Origin: Gracilinema caldarium DSM 7334
GTDB taxonomy: Bacteria > Spirochaetota > Spirochaetia > Treponematales > Breznakiellaceae
Length of the DNA stretch: 64,000 bases
Assembly (NCBI RefSeq): GCF_000219725.1
Contig: NC_015732.1
Coordinates: forward strand, 1-64,000
Reading direction: 5' to 3'
Shown in pieces: positions 1 to 8,683 of this stretch. Under the pieces are notes generated by a model. It made no database searches. It saw nothing but the letters and a program-made list of their open reading frames with translations, and was not told where the DNA came from. The first letter of the stretch is position 1. Each line of letters begins with the position of its first letter. A program made the position numbers and the translations under genes.

Positions 1-35
1 TTGTGAAAAACTTGAAGATTATTTGAGGACGGGTT

Positions 36-1451
36 ATGGCTATTTGGGATTATGAAATATTTTGGAAAGAAACTTTAAACCAGCTTCAGCAGGAATTGGA
101 AGAAGTTGAATTTTCTTTATGGTTTAACATTCATTATCTTCGCTCAGAAGAAAATACAATTATTATTGGAGTACCCTCTTCCTTTTATCGAGACCAATTT
201 AAAATTCGCTATCACAATCTTATCGAAGAAAAACTACATGAACTTTCAGGTCAGCCTATTACACTCCAGTACGAGGTAGTCTCAAAAAAGGTTATAGATC
301 AGGAAACAACATTCTCCTCTCAAACTTCTCAAAGACCTTCCATATCAGCAAAGGATACAACAAGTAAATCTTTGAATCAGAATACCTTAAATACATCTAT
401 ACAACAAAAAGATCCTCATCCCCTGCTCCGCCGGGACTATACCTTTTCTAACTATGTCATTGGCGATAATAACAGTTTCGCAGCCAATGCAGCCTTAGCA
501 ATTTCAAAAAATCCCGGCACAGCCTACAATCCTTTCCTTGTCTATGGCGGTGTCGGTCTTGGCAAAACACACCTCATGCAGGCCATCGGAAACTACATAC
601 ATGAACATTCCAATGCAAAAATTATCTATATTACTGCAGAAACCTTTACCAATGAATTTGTTCAAGCACTACAGGCAAATAAAACTGCTGCCTTTAAAAA
701 TAAATACCGCTTTGTCGATGTACTTCTTGTAGACGATATTCATTTTCTCCAAAACAAAATTGAAACTCAGGAAGAGCTTTTTCATACCTTTAATGCCCTT
801 TATGATGCTAATAAACAGATGGTGTTTACCTGTGATAGGCCGGTCTCAGAATTAAAACATCTGTCTGACAGGCTTAAATCTCGTTTTGAACGAGGCCTTA
901 CGGTTGATCTTCAGCCACCAGATTATGAAACACGGCTGGCAATTCTCAAGAAAAAAGCTGACGCACGAAATATCACAATACCTCATGAAGTACTTGAGCT
1001 GGTAAGTAAAAATATTAGCTCTAATGTTCGTGATCTCGAAGCAGCATTAACAAAGCTCATTGCATATACCGAGCTTGTTCAGAAACCAATAACAATAGAA
1101 GTGGCTCAACAACACCTCAAAGATGTGTTTGCTTCACCCAAACAGGCCAATATGTCTATAGAAGCCATTCAACGAGTCGTAGCAGAATATTTTTCTCTTT
1201 CTTACAATGATTTAAAAGGAAAAAAACGAACTCAGAATATTGTTCTTCCCCGACAAATTGCCATGTATATTGCTCGGGAAATTACCGAATATTCTACAAC
1301 CGAACTAGGTCTTGAATTCGGCGGTCGGGATCATACAACGGTTATGCATGCATGCCAAAAGATTGAAGAACGAATCCGATCAGATCCAACCCTTGAACCA
1401 ATTATACAAAACCTGATTCGTCAAATAAAAGATTATAGAACAAAGAACTGA
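36..1451 (+). CDS. dnaA: Chromosomal replication initiator protein DnaA
   Basis: This is the AAA+ initiator that binds DnaA boxes at oriC, melts the origin and loads the helicase. The 471-residue protein shows domain I (about 1-85), a polar linker rich in Ser/Thr/Gln (about 86-130), an AAA+ domain with Walker A GGVGLGKT at 171-178 and Walker B LVDDIHFL at 231-238, and a C-terminal box-binding helix-turn-helix with the signature GGRDHTTVMHA. The ATG at 36 follows a GAGGACGG ribosome site and keeps the conserved N terminus. The candidate origin lies directly downstream, before dnaN. Length and motifs are normal for the family. Confidence 0.98.
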   Translation: MAIWDYEIFWKETLNQLQQELEEVEFSLWFNIHYLRSEENTIIIGVPSSFYRDQFKIRYHNLIEEKLHELSGQPITLQYEVVSKKVIDQETTFSSQTSQRPSISAKDTTSKSLNQNTLNTSIQQKDPHPLLRRDYTFSNYVIGDNNSFAANAALAISKNPGTAYNPFLVYGGVGLGKTHLMQAIGNYIHEHSNAKIIYITAETFTNEFVQALQANKTAAFKNKYRFVDVLLVDDIHFLQNKIETQEELFHTFNALYDANKQMVFTCDRPVSELKHLSDRLKSRFERGLTVDLQPPDYETRLAILKKKADARNITIPHEVLELVSKNISSNVRDLEAALTKLIAYTELVQKPITIEVAQQHLKDVFASPKQANMSIEAIQRVVAEYFSLSYNDLKGKKRTQNIVLPRQIAMYIAREITEYSTTELGLEFGGRDHTTVMHACQKIEERIRSDPTLEPIIQNLIRQIKDYRTKN

Positions 1452-1649
1452 AAACATGTTATTATTGTGTGGATGTATAGTGGATAATAAGAGTAGTTGT
1501 GGGAATGTGGAAAAGCATGAAAGACTTTTCCAGTGAATGTGGATATCCTATTTTATTGTTTTATAAAGACATAATATAGATATCCACTTAAGAAGTGTCT
1601 CTACTATTACTACTACTAATAATTATATATTAAGAAGGAGATAGGGAGT
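1452..1649 (+). other. oriC: Probable chromosomal origin (oriC): DnaA boxes, DnaA-trios and AT-rich unwinding element
   Basis: The dnaA-dnaN gap holds a run of DnaA-box-like nonamers. TGTGGATGT (1468-1476), AGTGGATAA (1479-1487), TGTGGGAAT (1498-1506), TGTGGAAAA (1506-1514) and TGTGGATAT (1538-1546) all point the same way; ATATCCACT (1580-1588) points the opposite way. Thirteen bases after the last box come six in-phase trinucleotides, CTA CTA TTA CTA CTA CTA (1601-1618), then an A/T-only run (1619-1632). This box / trio / AT-rich order matches the basal unwinding system described in Bacillus subtilis. No box is a perfect TTATCCACA. The dnaN ribosome site AAGAAGGAGA (1632-1641) closes the region. 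Confidence 0.85.
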
Positions 1650-2753
1650 ATGAAATTTATTTGTGATCGTACCATTCTCGCAAGAGAAATCGGAATAGCC
1701 CAGGAAATTATCTCCAGCAAAAATGCTATTTCAATCCTTTCGAATGTATATTTGGAAGCTCACAATAACACCCTGTTAGTAAAAGCTACGGATATAAAAG
1801 TCAATTTTGAAACTCGCCTTCCTGTTACTGTGGTAGAAGAAGGTTCTACAACGGTGTTTTGTGATAAATTTTTAGGTATTTTGAACTCTATTCCTGAGGG
1901 TGAAATTGAGTTTGAACAAACTGAAAATAAAATAATTATTAAGCCAAGTTTTAAAAAAATTAAGTTCCAATTAAAAAGCATAGCCGCAGATAAATTTCCC
2001 GAATTTCCTTCTCCTGGGGCAGTTCAAGCCTTCGATGTTTCTATTAAAGAATTCAAAGCAATGATAACTCAAACTGTTTTTGCTGTTTCTGATGATGAAA
2101 CCCGTTATTTTATGAACGGGGTGTTCTTTGAAAAACAAGAAAATGATCTTGTGATGGTTGCTACCGATGGACGACGTCTCGCTTTTACTAAAAAACCCAT
2201 CAGCAATCCGGTACCGGATTTTGCCGGAGTTATTATTCCGCCTAAAATTCTAAATTTGGTATTAAAACGTGCTGGTGATGAGGGAATGGTTACAATACAG
2301 GTAACGGAAAAAAATATTTTTATTACTTTTGGTTCATATCATCTTTCATCGGTTCTTATTGAAGGACAGTTTCCCAACTACCGCCGGGTTATTCCGGAAA
2401 GCCAGAGCCATTCCTTTACAATAAACCGCCAGGAGATGCTCGATGCATTAAAACGGGTTTCCATTCTGGTTGAGCAGAAGTCTCGCCGGGTATATTTGGT
2501 AGTAAATCCTGGTATGCTTTCGGTCGTTTCTGAGGAAAGTGAAATTGGTGCAGCCAAAGAAGATATTCCCTGCCAATATGCTGGGGATGAAGTTTCTATT
2601 GCTTTGAATTATCGGTACATTGAGGAACCCTTTAAAGTAATGAACGAAGAATCGGTAAGTATTTTCTTTACCGAACCTAATCGGGCTATTACCATTAAAC
2701 CGGTTCCTGAGAAGGATTTTTTCCATATCGTGATGCCGATGCAGCTTGAATAG
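1650..2753 (+). CDS. dnaN: DNA polymerase III beta sliding clamp
   Basis: This is the ring-shaped processivity clamp that tethers the replicative polymerase to DNA. At 367 residues it has the usual length for three repeated clamp domains. Family features include the start MKFICDRTILAREI, the central VMVATDGRRLAFTKK segment and the C terminus ending HIVMPMQLE, which matches the usual VMPM(R/Q)L clamp end. The ATG is preceded by AAGAAGGAGATAGGG. It lies directly after the origin and three bases before recF, with which it is probably co-transcribed. Confidence 0.98.
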   Translation: MKFICDRTILAREIGIAQEIISSKNAISILSNVYLEAHNNTLLVKATDIKVNFETRLPVTVVEEGSTTVFCDKFLGILNSIPEGEIEFEQTENKIIIKPSFKKIKFQLKSIAADKFPEFPSPGAVQAFDVSIKEFKAMITQTVFAVSDDETRYFMNGVFFEKQENDLVMVATDGRRLAFTKKPISNPVPDFAGVIIPPKILNLVLKRAGDEGMVTIQVTEKNIFITFGSYHLSSVLIEGQFPNYRRVIPESQSHSFTINRQEMLDALKRVSILVEQKSRRVYLVVNPGMLSVVSEESEIGAAKEDIPCQYAGDEVSIALNYRYIEEPFKVMNEESVSIFFTEPNRAITIKPVPEKDFFHIVMPMQLE

Positions 2754-2756
2754 TAC

Positions 2757-3824
2757 ATGGCCTTTTCGAGCCTGAGAACGGTTTGTTTTCGTAATCTTAC
2801 TGATACTAGGATTACGTTTCCCAGTAAGTCAATATTTTTTGTCGGGGAAAACGGACAGGGAAAGACAAATCTACTAGAAGCACTCTATGTTTGTGCCTAT
2901 GGGGCTTCTTTCCGAGGTGTTCGTGATTCCCATTTGATCCGTGAAGGATGCCGTGAAGCTGCAGTATCAGCCTTGATTTCGGGTACAGTAGATCATCAGG
3001 TCTCAGTCAAATTACTTAGTGCTCGTAAGCTATTACAGATTGATGAAAAACCGATCCAAACTCGTAAGGACCTCCTTTCTATCAGTCCCACTATTATTTT
3101 TTGTCATGAAGATATGGAATTCGTTTCTGGAACTCCTGAACGACGACGTTGGTTTTTTGACCAAACCTTAAGCCTTTACGATTCTATCTATCTGGAAGAC
3201 TTGCAGAGGTATCGTCATATTCTGAAAATGCGAAATGCAGTTTTGAAAGAAGGTCGATTTGAAACACTCGATATACTCGATATCCAGCTGGTACAACTTG
3301 GTACTTCACTCATTGAAAAACGAAACAAGGTTTCTCATCAATTTTCTGAAGTTTTCTCAAAACTTTATGAATCTATTACAGGTATTGACCAAGTTATCCT
3401 TCGATATAAACCATCCTGGTCAACGGGTGATCAAAGTGCAATTCTAGAACATCTTAAACACATCCGTGAGAAAGAACTCCTTTTAAAAATGAGCTTATCT
3501 GGACCTCATCGTGACCGGTACCAGTTCACCCGGTACGATAAGGAATTTGAAGTACAAGCCTCTACAGGCCAGCGACGACTCTTAGCTCTCCTGCTTCGTA
3601 TAGCCCAGGCAAAACTCTTTACTGAAATATCTCATAGGCTCCCAGTTCTGCTCTTAGATGATGTGTTACTAGAACTGGATCCTGAAAAACGAAAAAACTT
3701 TTTCAAGGTACTTCCTGAACATGAACAGGCTTTTTTTACTTTTTTGCCGGAAGAACCCTATAATCGGTATCGACAAGATGATACTTTAGTGTATCATGTA
3801 ACGGATGGAGCGTTGTGTCTATGA
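2757..3824 (+). CDS. recF: DNA replication/repair protein RecF
   Basis: This SMC-like ATPase helps load RecA at gaps and restart stalled forks. The 355-residue protein has Walker A GENGQGKT at 30-37, the ABC-type signature STGQRRLLALLLRIAQAK near 270, and Walker B PVLLLDDVLLELD near 300. The start is only three bases after the dnaN stop and has no clear ribosome site of its own, so translation is probably coupled to dnaN. Its stop overlaps the next gene as ATGA. Confidence 0.96.
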   Translation: MAFSSLRTVCFRNLTDTRITFPSKSIFFVGENGQGKTNLLEALYVCAYGASFRGVRDSHLIREGCREAAVSALISGTVDHQVSVKLLSARKLLQIDEKPIQTRKDLLSISPTIIFCHEDMEFVSGTPERRRWFFDQTLSLYDSIYLEDLQRYRHILKMRNAVLKEGRFETLDILDIQLVQLGTSLIEKRNKVSHQFSEVFSKLYESITGIDQVILRYKPSWSTGDQSAILEHLKHIREKELLLKMSLSGPHRDRYQFTRYDKEFEVQASTGQRRLLALLLRIAQAKLFTEISHRLPVLLLDDVLLELDPEKRKNFFKVLPEHEQAFFTFLPEEPYNRYRQDDTLVYHVTDGALCL

Positions 3825-4297
3825 GAAAAGCAGGGGATATTCTTTCTGCATTTTTTGATGAACGTCTAAGTAAGAAAGGACAAACCTATTCTGCCCTTTT
3901 TAAATCTTGGCAACAAATTGCGGGAGACCAAATTTCAGCCCATAGCCGTATTGTGGAACTGGAACGTAACATTCTCTTTGTAGAAGCTGACCATCCCGGC
4001 TGGATTATGATTCTACAATCGAAAGAACAGGATCTCCTTAACCGGGTTCGTCGTTCCTTTCCTGACCTGATAATTAATGGTATAAGTTTTCGGTTGAGCA
4101 AAATGAGAGGATCTACCCAGAACAATGTCGATGAAAATACTATGTCTAAAGTCTCTGTAAATGATAATTCACTTAATAGTGAAGTTGTTTTACAGACTCA
4201 AGAATTGAGTAAACCCAACTATGAACGTATTCAGGATCCTCAATTCAGGGAAGCACTTATGCGTCTTGAACAAAGTATTAGGTCACGGCATACATAG
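3821..4297 (+). CDS. DUF721 protein, probable DciA-type helicase-loading factor
   Basis: The protein has about 158 residues. The N-terminal ~95 residues match the DUF721/DciA domain (RKAGDILSAFFDERL, then FKSWQQIAGDQISAHSRI and LFVEADHPGWIMILQSKEQDLLNRV). The tail (about 100-158) is polar and looks unstructured. DciA proteins load or assist the DnaB helicase in bacteria without DnaC/DnaI, and the position next to dnaA-dnaN-recF fits that role. I chose ATG 3821, which overlaps the recF stop as ATGA. A GTG six bases upstream (3815) is an alternative and sits closer to the GGATGGAG site. Confidence 0.85.
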   Translation: MRKAGDILSAFFDERLSKKGQTYSALFKSWQQIAGDQISAHSRIVELERNILFVEADHPGWIMILQSKEQDLLNRVRRSFPDLIINGISFRLSKMRGSTQNNVDENTMSKVSVNDNSLNSEVVLQTQELSKPNYERIQDPQFREALMRLEQSIRSRHT

Positions 4298-4362
4298 GTT
4301 GACGAAAAATATATCTTTGTTCTATACTGCGTTGCCGTTATATTGATCAAGGAGATTCTCCC

Positions 4363-4518
4363 ATGAAACGTACATATCAGCCCAGTAAAGTAAAGCGGAA
4401 CCGGAAGTTTGGTTTTCGCGCACGGATGAAAACCCGTGGCGGCCGCCTGGTATTAAAGCGTCGTCGGGCTAAGGGTCGGGCTAAACTGACAGTTTCCGAC
4501 GAAAAGAAACCCTATTAA
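4363..4518 (+). CDS. rpmH: 50S ribosomal protein L34
   Basis: This small basic protein of the large ribosomal subunit has 51 residues. It begins [19 protein letters not shown] and continues with the conserved [18 protein letters not shown] core. It is slightly longer than the usual 44-46 residues because of an acidic/lysine tail (TVSDEKKPY). The ribosome site AAGGAG lies at 4329-4334 and its start matches the family exactly. rnpA follows within 13 bases of the stop, the classic rpmH-rnpA pair. Confidence 0.98.
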   Translation: MKRTYQPSKVKRNRKFGFRARMKTRGGRLVLKRRRAKGRAKLTVSDEKKPY

Positions 4519-4531
4519 AAAAGGTATTGAA

Positions 4532-4882
4532 CTGTCTTTCCGGTTTCGATCTGCGGAACGACTTAAGGGAAGGGAAGAAATACGAAAAGCTTTTGCCGAT
4601 GGGAGAAAATATTCCTGTAATGGTGCAAAGCTTTTTGTGCTTCAGAACGGCTTGCCGGTGAACAGAATAGCCTTTACCTTTGCGCGGAAATATGGAAATG
4701 CGGTTCAGCGAAATCGTTCCCGGCGATTAAGCCGGGAAGTGTATCGTTTACTTAAAGCGCGGCTTTGTTCCGGTTTTGATTTGGTTCTTCTGGTTTACCC
4801 TGGGAAGGATACCTTCAATGAACGGATGGAACAGCTGAGAACTCTTTTTCAAAAAGCCGACTTGTTTGTGGATAAAACGTGA
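4532..4882 (+). CDS. rnpA: Ribonuclease P protein component, apparently with a non-AUG start
   Basis: This basic protein cofactor of RNase P helps process tRNA 5' ends. The family core is clear: [19 protein letters not shown] at the N terminus, then [28 protein letters not shown]. The first in-frame ATG/GTG/TTG-type start is 4637, which would delete the conserved N-terminal third. Homology continues upstream to about 4535, and an in-frame stop at 4487-4489 limits the extension. CTG at 4532 lies seven bases after AAGG (4521-4524) and gives a 116-residue protein. ATT at 4526 is the next candidate but lies only one base after AAGG. The 3' end overlaps yidD. Confidence 0.85.
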   Translation: MSFRFRSAERLKGREEIRKAFADGRKYSCNGAKLFVLQNGLPVNRIAFTFARKYGNAVQRNRSRRLSREVYRLLKARLCSGFDLVLLVYPGKDTFNERMEQLRTLFQKADLFVDKT

Positions 4883-5100
4883 AAGCAATTATACAAAACC
4901 TGATGCTTCTAATCATCAGGTTTTACCAGAAGGCTATCTCTCCGCACTTTCCTCCTTCTTGTCGGTATACTCCGACCTGTTCACATTATACCTATGAGGC
5001 AATTCAAAAATATGGACCCCTGAAAGGGTCTTGGATGGGAATAAAGAGAATACTCCGGTGTCATCCGTTCCACCCAGGCGGTTTTGATCCGGTACCCTAA
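4879..5100 (+). CDS. yidD: Membrane protein insertion efficiency factor YidD
   Basis: This 73-residue protein assists YidC-dependent insertion at the inner membrane. It shows the family pattern: an amphipathic start ([13 protein letters not shown]), the cysteine segment [17 protein letters not shown], then [24 protein letters not shown]. It starts at GTG 4879, overlapping the rnpA stop by four bases, and yidC follows 17 bases after its stop. The rpmH-rnpA-yidD-yidC-jag order is conserved across bacteria. Confidence 0.95.
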   Translation: MKAIIQNLMLLIIRFYQKAISPHFPPSCRYTPTCSHYTYEAIQKYGPLKGSWMGIKRILRCHPFHPGGFDPVP

Positions 5101-5117
5101 TATATCGAGGATTTTTA

Positions 5118-6935
5118 ATGGACGAAGAAAAACGCATCCTATTGGCTGTAGTGCTTTCTGTTGTAGTTATCTCTGGAAGTTTCATGTTGCAGAGCTATTT
5201 TGCTCCGCCGCCCAAACCTCAAAATATAACAACCGAACAAGCTGTACCTGTTGATGTTCAGCAACAAATAAAAACTTCAGAGCAGACTTCAACTGTTCAG
5301 GGATCTGAAATATCATCGGATACCCTTGTTATTGCTCCTGAGGAAAGTGCGCTTCCTGTTGCCGAAGAAAAGATTACCATTGAGACTAATGTCGTACGGG
5401 CTGTACTTTCCAATAAAGGCGGAGATATTGTTTCTTATAAGCTTAAGGAACATAAGGATAAGGATGACTATGTTGAAATGGTGCTCCCTGCATCCGAGGA
5501 ATCTCATGCCTTTACCCTAGCCTTTGGCGGAATTGATGCAAAACCCCGTACCGAATTGTTTGCTGTCAATCGTGTTTCTGATACGGTTGTTGAATTTTAT
5601 CGGGATTACATTCTTCCTAAAAATGGTACCGAGGCCAGTTCTGGAGAAACAGCAGTTTTCCGCCTTGTTAAGCGTTACGATTTTAAACAAAACGATTACA
5701 TGTTTGAACTCTCTATAACCTTAGATGGGGGGTACTCGGTACCAAGTCTTAATTTTAATGGCGTAGCCTATACCCTTGAATTTGGCCCTCAGATTGGCCC
5801 AAAGTTTGAGAAATTAGATCAGCGTTATGAATATCGACACTATTACACGTACACCAATGGTAAACAAAAAACTGAAAAGGTTGATAAAAAAGCGCCGACC
5901 CTCATCAACTCAAGGCTATCTTGGGCAGCTATTGCAGGAAAATATTTTACCTTTATCGCTGTTCCTGATGCTACCAATTATACCTATGCCTTCTCATCGG
6001 TACCTGTACCTGGTTTGCAGGATACTTCCCGATTTTATATAATCCGTCCTTCTTTGAACGGTTCAAGGACAACCGATGTTCTTCGGTTTTATCTTGGTCC
6101 TAAAACTCAGAAAGCCCTGTCTGCTTACGACGTAAGTGACAAGAATGCCTTTAAGCTCAGTAATATGAACATGACTGCTGTTGCCAATACAAGCGGTATT
6201 CTCGGACCGGTAGAAACGGTTCTTAAATGGTTCATGATTATTTTTTATAAAATAATTCCTAATTATGGTATTGCCATAATTCTGCTTACGATCTTGGTAA
6301 AACTGGCCATGTTCCCCCTCACAAAAAAAGGATCTGAATCAACAATCCGTATGCAGGAACTGGCCCCAAAAATCAAGGAAATTCAGGATAAATATAAAGA
6401 TAATCCAACAAAAATGAATACGGAGATGGCAGAGCTTTATAAAAAAGAAGGCTATAATCCTATGGCCGGATGTTTGCCGATGCTCCTTCAAATTCCTATT
6501 TTCTTTGCAATGTACAACCTCTTTAATAATCATTTTGATTTACGGGGTGCCATGTTTATACCTGGATGGATACCTGATCTATCACTTCCTGAATCAGTGT
6601 TCAGTTTTGCACCCTATAAGATTCCACTCCTTAACTGGAGTGATATCCGTCTTTTGCCCTTTATTTATCTGGTTTCTCAATTGCTTTATGGAAAGGTTAC
6701 CCAAACTCCGGATCAGCAGAATAATTCCCAGATGAAGATGATGCTCTATGTTATGCCTATCATGTTCTTCTTTATTCTGTATGATGTACCCTCCGGTCTT
6801 TTGGTGTACTGGATTATGTCAAACATGCTTACATTGGTTCAGCAGATGATTATTAACCGTTATCTGGCCAAACATAAGGCCACGAGGGCTGTTTCGGAAC
6901 CAGTTATTGCGCCGAAGCGAAAAAAAAATAAATAG
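5118..6935 (+). CDS. yidC: Membrane protein insertase YidC
   Basis: This insertase folds and inserts proteins in the inner membrane, alone or with Sec. The 605-residue protein has an N-terminal transmembrane helix (about 7-25), a large periplasmic beta domain (about 75-355) typical of diderm YidC, and the conserved C-terminal core from about 365 (WFMIIFYKIIPNYGIAIILLTILVKLAMFPLTKKG and MAGCLPMLLQIPIFFAMYNLF). The tail is basic (KRKKNK). The ATG follows GAGGA. The periplasmic domain supports a two-membrane cell envelope. Confidence 0.97.
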   Translation: MDEEKRILLAVVLSVVVISGSFMLQSYFAPPPKPQNITTEQAVPVDVQQQIKTSEQTSTVQGSEISSDTLVIAPEESALPVAEEKITIETNVVRAVLSNKGGDIVSYKLKEHKDKDDYVEMVLPASEESHAFTLAFGGIDAKPRTELFAVNRVSDTVVEFYRDYILPKNGTEASSGETAVFRLVKRYDFKQNDYMFELSITLDGGYSVPSLNFNGVAYTLEFGPQIGPKFEKLDQRYEYRHYYTYTNGKQKTEKVDKKAPTLINSRLSWAAIAGKYFTFIAVPDATNYTYAFSSVPVPGLQDTSRFYIIRPSLNGSRTTDVLRFYLGPKTQKALSAYDVSDKNAFKLSNMNMTAVANTSGILGPVETVLKWFMIIFYKIIPNYGIAIILLTILVKLAMFPLTKKGSESTIRMQELAPKIKEIQDKYKDNPTKMNTEMAELYKKEGYNPMAGCLPMLLQIPIFFAMYNLFNNHFDLRGAMFIPGWIPDLSLPESVFSFAPYKIPLLNWSDIRLLPFIYLVSQLLYGKVTQTPDQQNNSQMKMMLYVMPIMFFFILYDVPSGLLVYWIMSNMLTLVQQMIINRYLAKHKATRAVSEPVIAPKRKKNK

Positions 6936-6962
6936 GCATTTTCTCTTACGAGGAGTATTCGT

Positions 6963-7649
6963 ATGACATATGAATTTGAAGGCCGCACTGAAAAAGAAGC
7001 GATCGATAAAGCGGCAGAAGAATTGGGGTTAGAAAAGGATCAGTTTGATGTTGAAATCCTTGAAACCCAACGATCGACTCTGTTTAAAAAAGGCTTTGTC
7101 CGTATTAGGGTTCATACAGACGAGCCTGTTTCGATTACCCGGGAGTCGAGTGTTTCAAAACCCGTATTTGGAGATCCCGAGCCAAAGAATGATTTTGAGA
7201 CAGAACTAGTTTCCTTTTTAACTACACTCATCGATAAAATGGGATATCCTGGTAAGGTGAGTGTATTATTCCGGGAAGAAAAAAAGATAGGGTTGAAGAT
7301 TGATTCAGAACATTCTTCAATTCTGATTGGAAAAAAAGGAAAGAACTTAGATGCTCTCCAGCTTTTAGCAAATATTTTTGCCAGCAAACTTGGTTACGAT
7401 GACACCAGAATTATCCTAGATGCGGAAAACTATCGAATACGTCGAGAAGAATCTCTCGTTCGGCTTGCGTATACTGTAGCGGACAAGGTTCGCGAAAGTC
7501 GAGGATCTATTCTTCTTGAACCAATGAATCCCTTTGAACGTCGGCTAATTCATACAACAATAAATGATATTGCAGATGTAGAGACTAAAAGTGAAGGTGA
7601 AGGTTTATATAAACAAGTCCGTGTTTACTATAAGGGTAGTCGGCGTTAA
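6963..7649 (+). CDS. jag: RNA-binding protein Jag/KhpB (Jag_N-KH-R3H)
   Basis: The protein is 228 residues long. Residues 1-50 form a Jag_N domain (YEFEGRTEKEAIDKAAEELG, then LFKKGFVRIRV). A KH-type domain follows at about 85-150, with ILIGKKGKNLDALQLL as its GxxG loop, and an R3H domain comes last with ERRLIHTTI and a basic end. Family members bind RNA and affect cell-wall growth and division in Firmicutes; the role in spirochaetes is not established. It is the last gene of the origin operon and is followed by a strong hairpin terminator. Confidence 0.93.
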   Translation: MTYEFEGRTEKEAIDKAAEELGLEKDQFDVEILETQRSTLFKKGFVRIRVHTDEPVSITRESSVSKPVFGDPEPKNDFETELVSFLTTLIDKMGYPGKVSVLFREEKKIGLKIDSEHSSILIGKKGKNLDALQLLANIFASKLGYDDTRIILDAENYRIRREESLVRLAYTVADKVRESRGSILLEPMNPFERRLIHTTINDIADVETKSEGEGLYKQVRVYYKGSRR

Positions 7650-7685
7650 TCAAGATTAAAATAGTAATATTGTATTTGTAACCAG

Positions 7686-7730
7686 GCCGGCTTTATCTTT
7701 GTTATGAAAAAGCTGGCTTTATTTTTATTT
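7686..7730 (+). terminator. Rho-independent terminator after jag
   Basis: GCCGGCTTT (7686-7694) pairs with AAAGCTGGC (7709-7717), including one G-U pair, across a 14-base loop. The stem is followed by a T-rich run TTTATTTTTATTT. It ends the dnaA-to-jag gene block. An ATG at 7704 lies inside this hairpin, so it is not a credible start for the next gene. Confidence 0.8.
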
Positions 7731-7781
7731 AATAAAAGATTAGATTTAAAAAATAATAGTCTAAGCGAAAAGGAGTTTTTA

Positions 7782-8573
7782 ATGAAAAAACAATTATGTA
7801 TTTCATTTTTTAGTTTTTATTTTCTTTTTTCATCTTATGCAACAAGTCTTTCTGAAATTGTTTCTAGAGAAAATCTATCACTATTATTAATTAATTCTAA
7901 AATTATTAATGTGACCACAGGAACTGTTCAACCAAAACTCGTTCCAGAACATAATTTTGTAAAGGTGTTCGTAACAGCGATTCAGGATCAGTTAAAGCCT
8001 GCTATTATAGTGGAAAATGTTTATCTGTACCGAAAAGCATCATCAAAAATAGGTAAATCTTGGACTGAAATAGAACAGCTTAAGTTATTCAATGAAATAA
8101 GAGCTCTGAGCACTTTAAAAGGTATTGAATATTATTCTGCAAGCCGGAAAAAAATGCGCACTTTTTACGAAGATTCTTTTGTGATCGATAAACCTGAAAC
8201 TAAAAATCCTCTTCCAGATCCTACGGATCTAGTACTTCCTAAGGAAACAAGCTTGTTTGCATGGCAAAAAGATTTAACCTTTGGTGGTAATATATATCGA
8301 TATGATTATAAAACTTCTGATAACAGTATCCTTTTTATTCAAACTAATCTAACAACATTATCCTATGGTATCTTTCCCTTAGTTGCAAAGGAAAATCTGA
8401 AGTCTCTTGTGTGTATAATTGATATTGATGAAGGATTGCTCTTATATGCAGTTACCTTTGCCCGTTCAAGTACAGTTCCTGGAGTGGAAGGAAAAATAAA
8501 AGATTCCTTTTCTAATAGAACAGAGGCTATTTATAAATGGTTTGCTACAAAGGCAGATAAAATATTTATGTAA
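7782..8573 (+). CDS. Secreted protein of unknown function
   Basis: The protein has 263 residues. I placed the start at ATG 7782 because AAAAGGAG precedes it and it yields a clean signal peptide (MKKQLC, a hydrophobic FFSFYFLFSSYA core, then TSLSE). An upstream in-frame ATG at 7704 falls inside the jag terminator. The mature part has no motif I recognise with confidence; it may belong to a spirochaete-only family of secreted proteins. It contains YRKASSKIGKSWTEIEQLKLFNEIRALSTLKGIEYYS near the middle, and no further membrane segment. It is AT-rich compared with the origin genes and stands alone. Confidence 0.7.
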   Translation: MKKQLCISFFSFYFLFSSYATSLSEIVSRENLSLLLINSKIINVTTGTVQPKLVPEHNFVKVFVTAIQDQLKPAIIVENVYLYRKASSKIGKSWTEIEQLKLFNEIRALSTLKGIEYYSASRKKMRTFYEDSFVIDKPETKNPLPDPTDLVLPKETSLFAWQKDLTFGGNIYRYDYKTSDNSILFIQTNLTTLSYGIFPLVAKENLKSLVCIIDIDEGLLLYAVTFARSSTVPGVEGKIKDSFSNRTEAIYKWFATKADKIFM

Positions 8574-8626
8574 TTTCGAAAAAAGCTTACTGTTTGCAAA
8601 ATGCACTTCTAATTGCTAATAAAAAA

Positions 8627-8661
8627 AGGAGTTTTTCAGGGCAAAACCCAGAAAAACTCCT
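8627..8661 (-). terminator. Rho-independent terminator of the flagellin gene
   Basis: AGGAGTTTTTC (8627-8637) and GAAAAACTCCT (8651-8661) are perfect inverted repeats, with GGG/CCC able to pair inside the loop. Read on the minus strand, the hairpin is followed by a run of T (complement of 8621-8627), placing it just after the flaB stop. The plus-strand side lacks a T-run. Confidence 0.8.
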
Positions 8662-8683
8662 ACCTTCCTTACAGGTTAAAAAC

